Positions 62,594-64,000 of a stretch of DNA of 64,000 bases are shown here, one piece after another (the stretch's first letter is position 1; the number at the start of each line of letters is the position of its first letter). Source of the DNA: Pseudomonas kribbensis (GTDB lineage Bacteria; Pseudomonadota; Gammaproteobacteria; Pseudomonadales; Pseudomonadaceae); assembly GCF_003352185.1 (NCBI RefSeq), contig NZ_CP029608.1:4754501-4818500 (forward strand). Reading direction: 5' to 3'. The notes under the pieces were generated by a model that was given only the letters and a program-made list of their open reading frames with translations, made no database searches and was not told where the DNA came from. A program made the translations under genes and the position numbers.

Positions 62594-63307
62594 TCATGGG
62601 CACCAGTAAATCTCTAACGTAGGTTGCAGAAACGCGCGAACCGGCATGGCGGCGACGTCGTTGGATGCCAGTGCGGCATTCAGGGTGGTCAGTTTCGACT
62701 GACCGGAAATCGACAGAATCTTGTGCTTCGCCGAAGCCAGCAGCGCCCGGCTCATGGTCAGGCGTTGACGCGGCACGCTCGGCGCCAGCATCGGCCAGCA
62801 ACGACGGGTGCCATCGGCTTGCAGGGCTTCAGCCAGGTTCGGGCTGTCCGGAAACAGCGACGCGGTATGGCCGTCATCGCCCATGCCCAGCACCAGCACA
62901 TCGATGGCCGGCAATTCAGCAAGCAAGCGGTCAGCGTTTTCAGCAGCCTGCTCGACGTTGGCCGCCGCGCTGTAAAGGCTGAGGAACTGCGCCTTGGCCG
63001 CCGGGCCCTTGAGCAGATACTGCTTGAGCAGACCGGCATTGCTGTCGGCGTGCTCGACCGGCACCCAGCGCTCGTCGGCCAGGGTCACGACGACCTTCGA
63101 CCAGTCCAGCTCCTGCTTGGCCAGGTGCTGGAAAAATGCCACCGGGCTGCGACCGCCGGACACCACCAGCACCGCGTTGCCGCGCGCCGCCAGTGCGTCG
63201 CTCAATTGCTTGGCGACATTCAGCGCCAGACCTTCGGCGAGCAATACCGGGCTCTTGAATTCATGGGCATTCACGCCCGCGGGCAGTTTCACATCAGATA
63301 TCGCCAT
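62594..63307 (-). CDS. pgl: 6-Phosphogluconolactonase
   Basis: 237 residues. Short DevB-type pattern: [37 protein letters not shown] and [17 protein letters not shown]. It hydrolyses 6-phosphogluconolactone produced by Zwf. It overlaps zwf by 14 bases and precedes eda by 17, in one operon. Confidence 0.95.
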   Translation of the reverse strand: MAISDVKLPAGVNAHEFKSPVLLAEGLALNVAKQLSDALAARGNAVLVVSGGRSPVAFFQHLAKQELDWSKVVVTLADERWVPVEHADSNAGLLKQYLLKGPAAKAQFLSLYSAAANVEQAAENADRLLAELPAIDVLVLGMGDDGHTASLFPDSPNLAEALQADGTRRCWPMLAPSVPRQRLTMSRALLASAKHKILSISGQSKLTTLNAALASNDVAAMPVRAFLQPTLEIYWCP

Positions 63308-64000
63308 ACCACGACCTCCCGTCCCGCGTGATCAATGCAATGGAGCTCATCGGCCCCCACGACCCGGCCGCATACGGCTTGGGCGCATCACCGGACTTTT
63401 TCCACCCGGCGATCAGCTGGTCACACCACTTCCACGCGGCTTCGATTTCATCTTTACGGACAAACAGGTTCTGATTGCCGTTCATCACTTCCAGCAACAA
63501 CCGCTCGTAGGCGTCGGGTATCCGCGCGCTGCGCCAGGTGTCAGAGAAATTCAGTTGCAACGGGCCGCTGCGCAGCTGCATGCCCTTGTCCAGGCCTTGA
63601 TCCTTGGTCATCACTCGCAGTGAAATGCCTTCGTCCGGTTGCAGGCGGATGATCAGTTTGTTGCTGATCTGCAGGCGCTGCTCCGGGGCGAAGATGTAGT
63701 GCGACGGTTCCTTGAAGTGGATGACGATCTGCGACAGTTTCTGCGGCATGCGCTTGCCGGTACGCAGGTAGAACGGCACGCCGGCCCAGCGCCAGTTGCG
63801 GATGTCGGCACGCAGTGCGACGAAGGTTTCGGTGTCGCTCTGGGTGTTGGAATTCGGCTCTTCAAGGTAGCCCGGTACGGACTTGCCTTCGCTGTGGCCG
63901 GCAATGTACTGACCGCGCACTACCTGAGTGGTCAGGCCTTCCGGGCTGATCGGCGCCAGGGCCTTGAGCACTTTCACTTTTTCGTCACGGATGCTGTCGG
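63294..64000 (-). CDS. zwf: Glucose-6-phosphate dehydrogenase, C-terminal part
   Basis: The last 235 residues are in the window and the rest lies to the right. The visible part is typical: [62 protein letters not shown] and [26 protein letters not shown]. It oxidises glucose 6-phosphate to the lactone. It overlaps pgl. Confidence 0.96.
   Translation of the reverse strand, partial: DSIRDEKVKVLKALAPISPEGLTTQVVRGQYIAGHSEGKSVPGYLEEPNSNTQSDTETFVALRADIRNWRWAGVPFYLRTGKRMPQKLSQIVIHFKEPSHYIFAPEQRLQISNKLIIRLQPDEGISLRVMTKDQGLDKGMQLRSGPLQLNFSDTWRSARIPDAYERLLLEVMNGNQNLFVRKDEIEAAWKWCDQLIAGWKKSGDAPKPYAAGSWGPMSSIALITRDGRSWYGDI

Overview
The window is chromosomal DNA of a Pseudomonas of the fluorescens group. 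Three things point there: high-GC coding with Pseudomonas-type Shine-Dalgarno sequences, fluorescens-type REP pairs (arms reading like GCCAGCAGGCTGGCTCCCACA, in several diverged copies), and diagnostic gene sets (DUF2025, PA2169-type DUF2383, tandem fadD2-fadD1 next to a hydrolase and a MaoC hydratase, zwf-pgl-eda).

Positions 1 to about 4,700 are accessory and AT-richer at first. They hold the C-terminally truncated (by the window edge) minus-strand gene of an ankyrin-repeat protein fused to a housekeeping-type sigma-70 scaffold, a vsr mismatch endonuclease without its methylase in view, and a BRO-N phage-antirepressor-like gene. The BRO-N gene follows about 300 bases that can fold in several mutually exclusive ways and has its ribosome binding site inside a hairpin. 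An unrecognised protein with a Cys/His cluster comes next. This end of the window is the best candidate for an undescribed system.

From 4,709 to 36,600 the window is ordinary accessory metabolism and regulation: a secreted DUF3298-like protein, a TauE/SafE exporter with AraC regulator, a periplasmic amidase, an NAPE-PLD-like hydrolase with TetR regulator, a MASE2-GGDEF cyclase beside a soluble PAS-PAS chemotaxis transducer, a GATase-like protein lacking its catalytic His, GlpQ, a membrane hydroxylase, a chemoreceptor, a CorA/ZntB transporter, a Pit phosphate transporter, three LysR-linked modules (two with SDRs, one with a PACE pump), a complete ECF42 sigma operon (SnoaL-like, DGPF, sigma), and acetyltransferases.

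From 36,658 to 52,800: alaC; the gluconate genes gntK-gntP with divergent gntR and three matching operator-like sites; a second LysR-PACE module; an MFS carrier; a second PAS-PAS transducer of identical length to the first; an ECF sigma gene overlapping a ProX/OpuAC-like binding protein gene; a desaturase operon with a binding protein that lacks a signal peptide; def with brkB; and csbD. The right end carries fatty-acid activation (fadD2, fadD1, hydrolase, MaoC), a class V aminotransferase, an intradiol dioxygenase, and the Entner-Doudoroff operon zwf-pgl-eda, which runs off the window. Gluconate uptake and phosphorylation (gntP, gntK) feeds 6-phosphogluconate into the pathway that Eda completes.

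No rRNA, tRNA, CRISPR array, transposase or integrase was recognised. Most operons end in clear hairpin-plus-T terminators, several of them shared between convergent genes.
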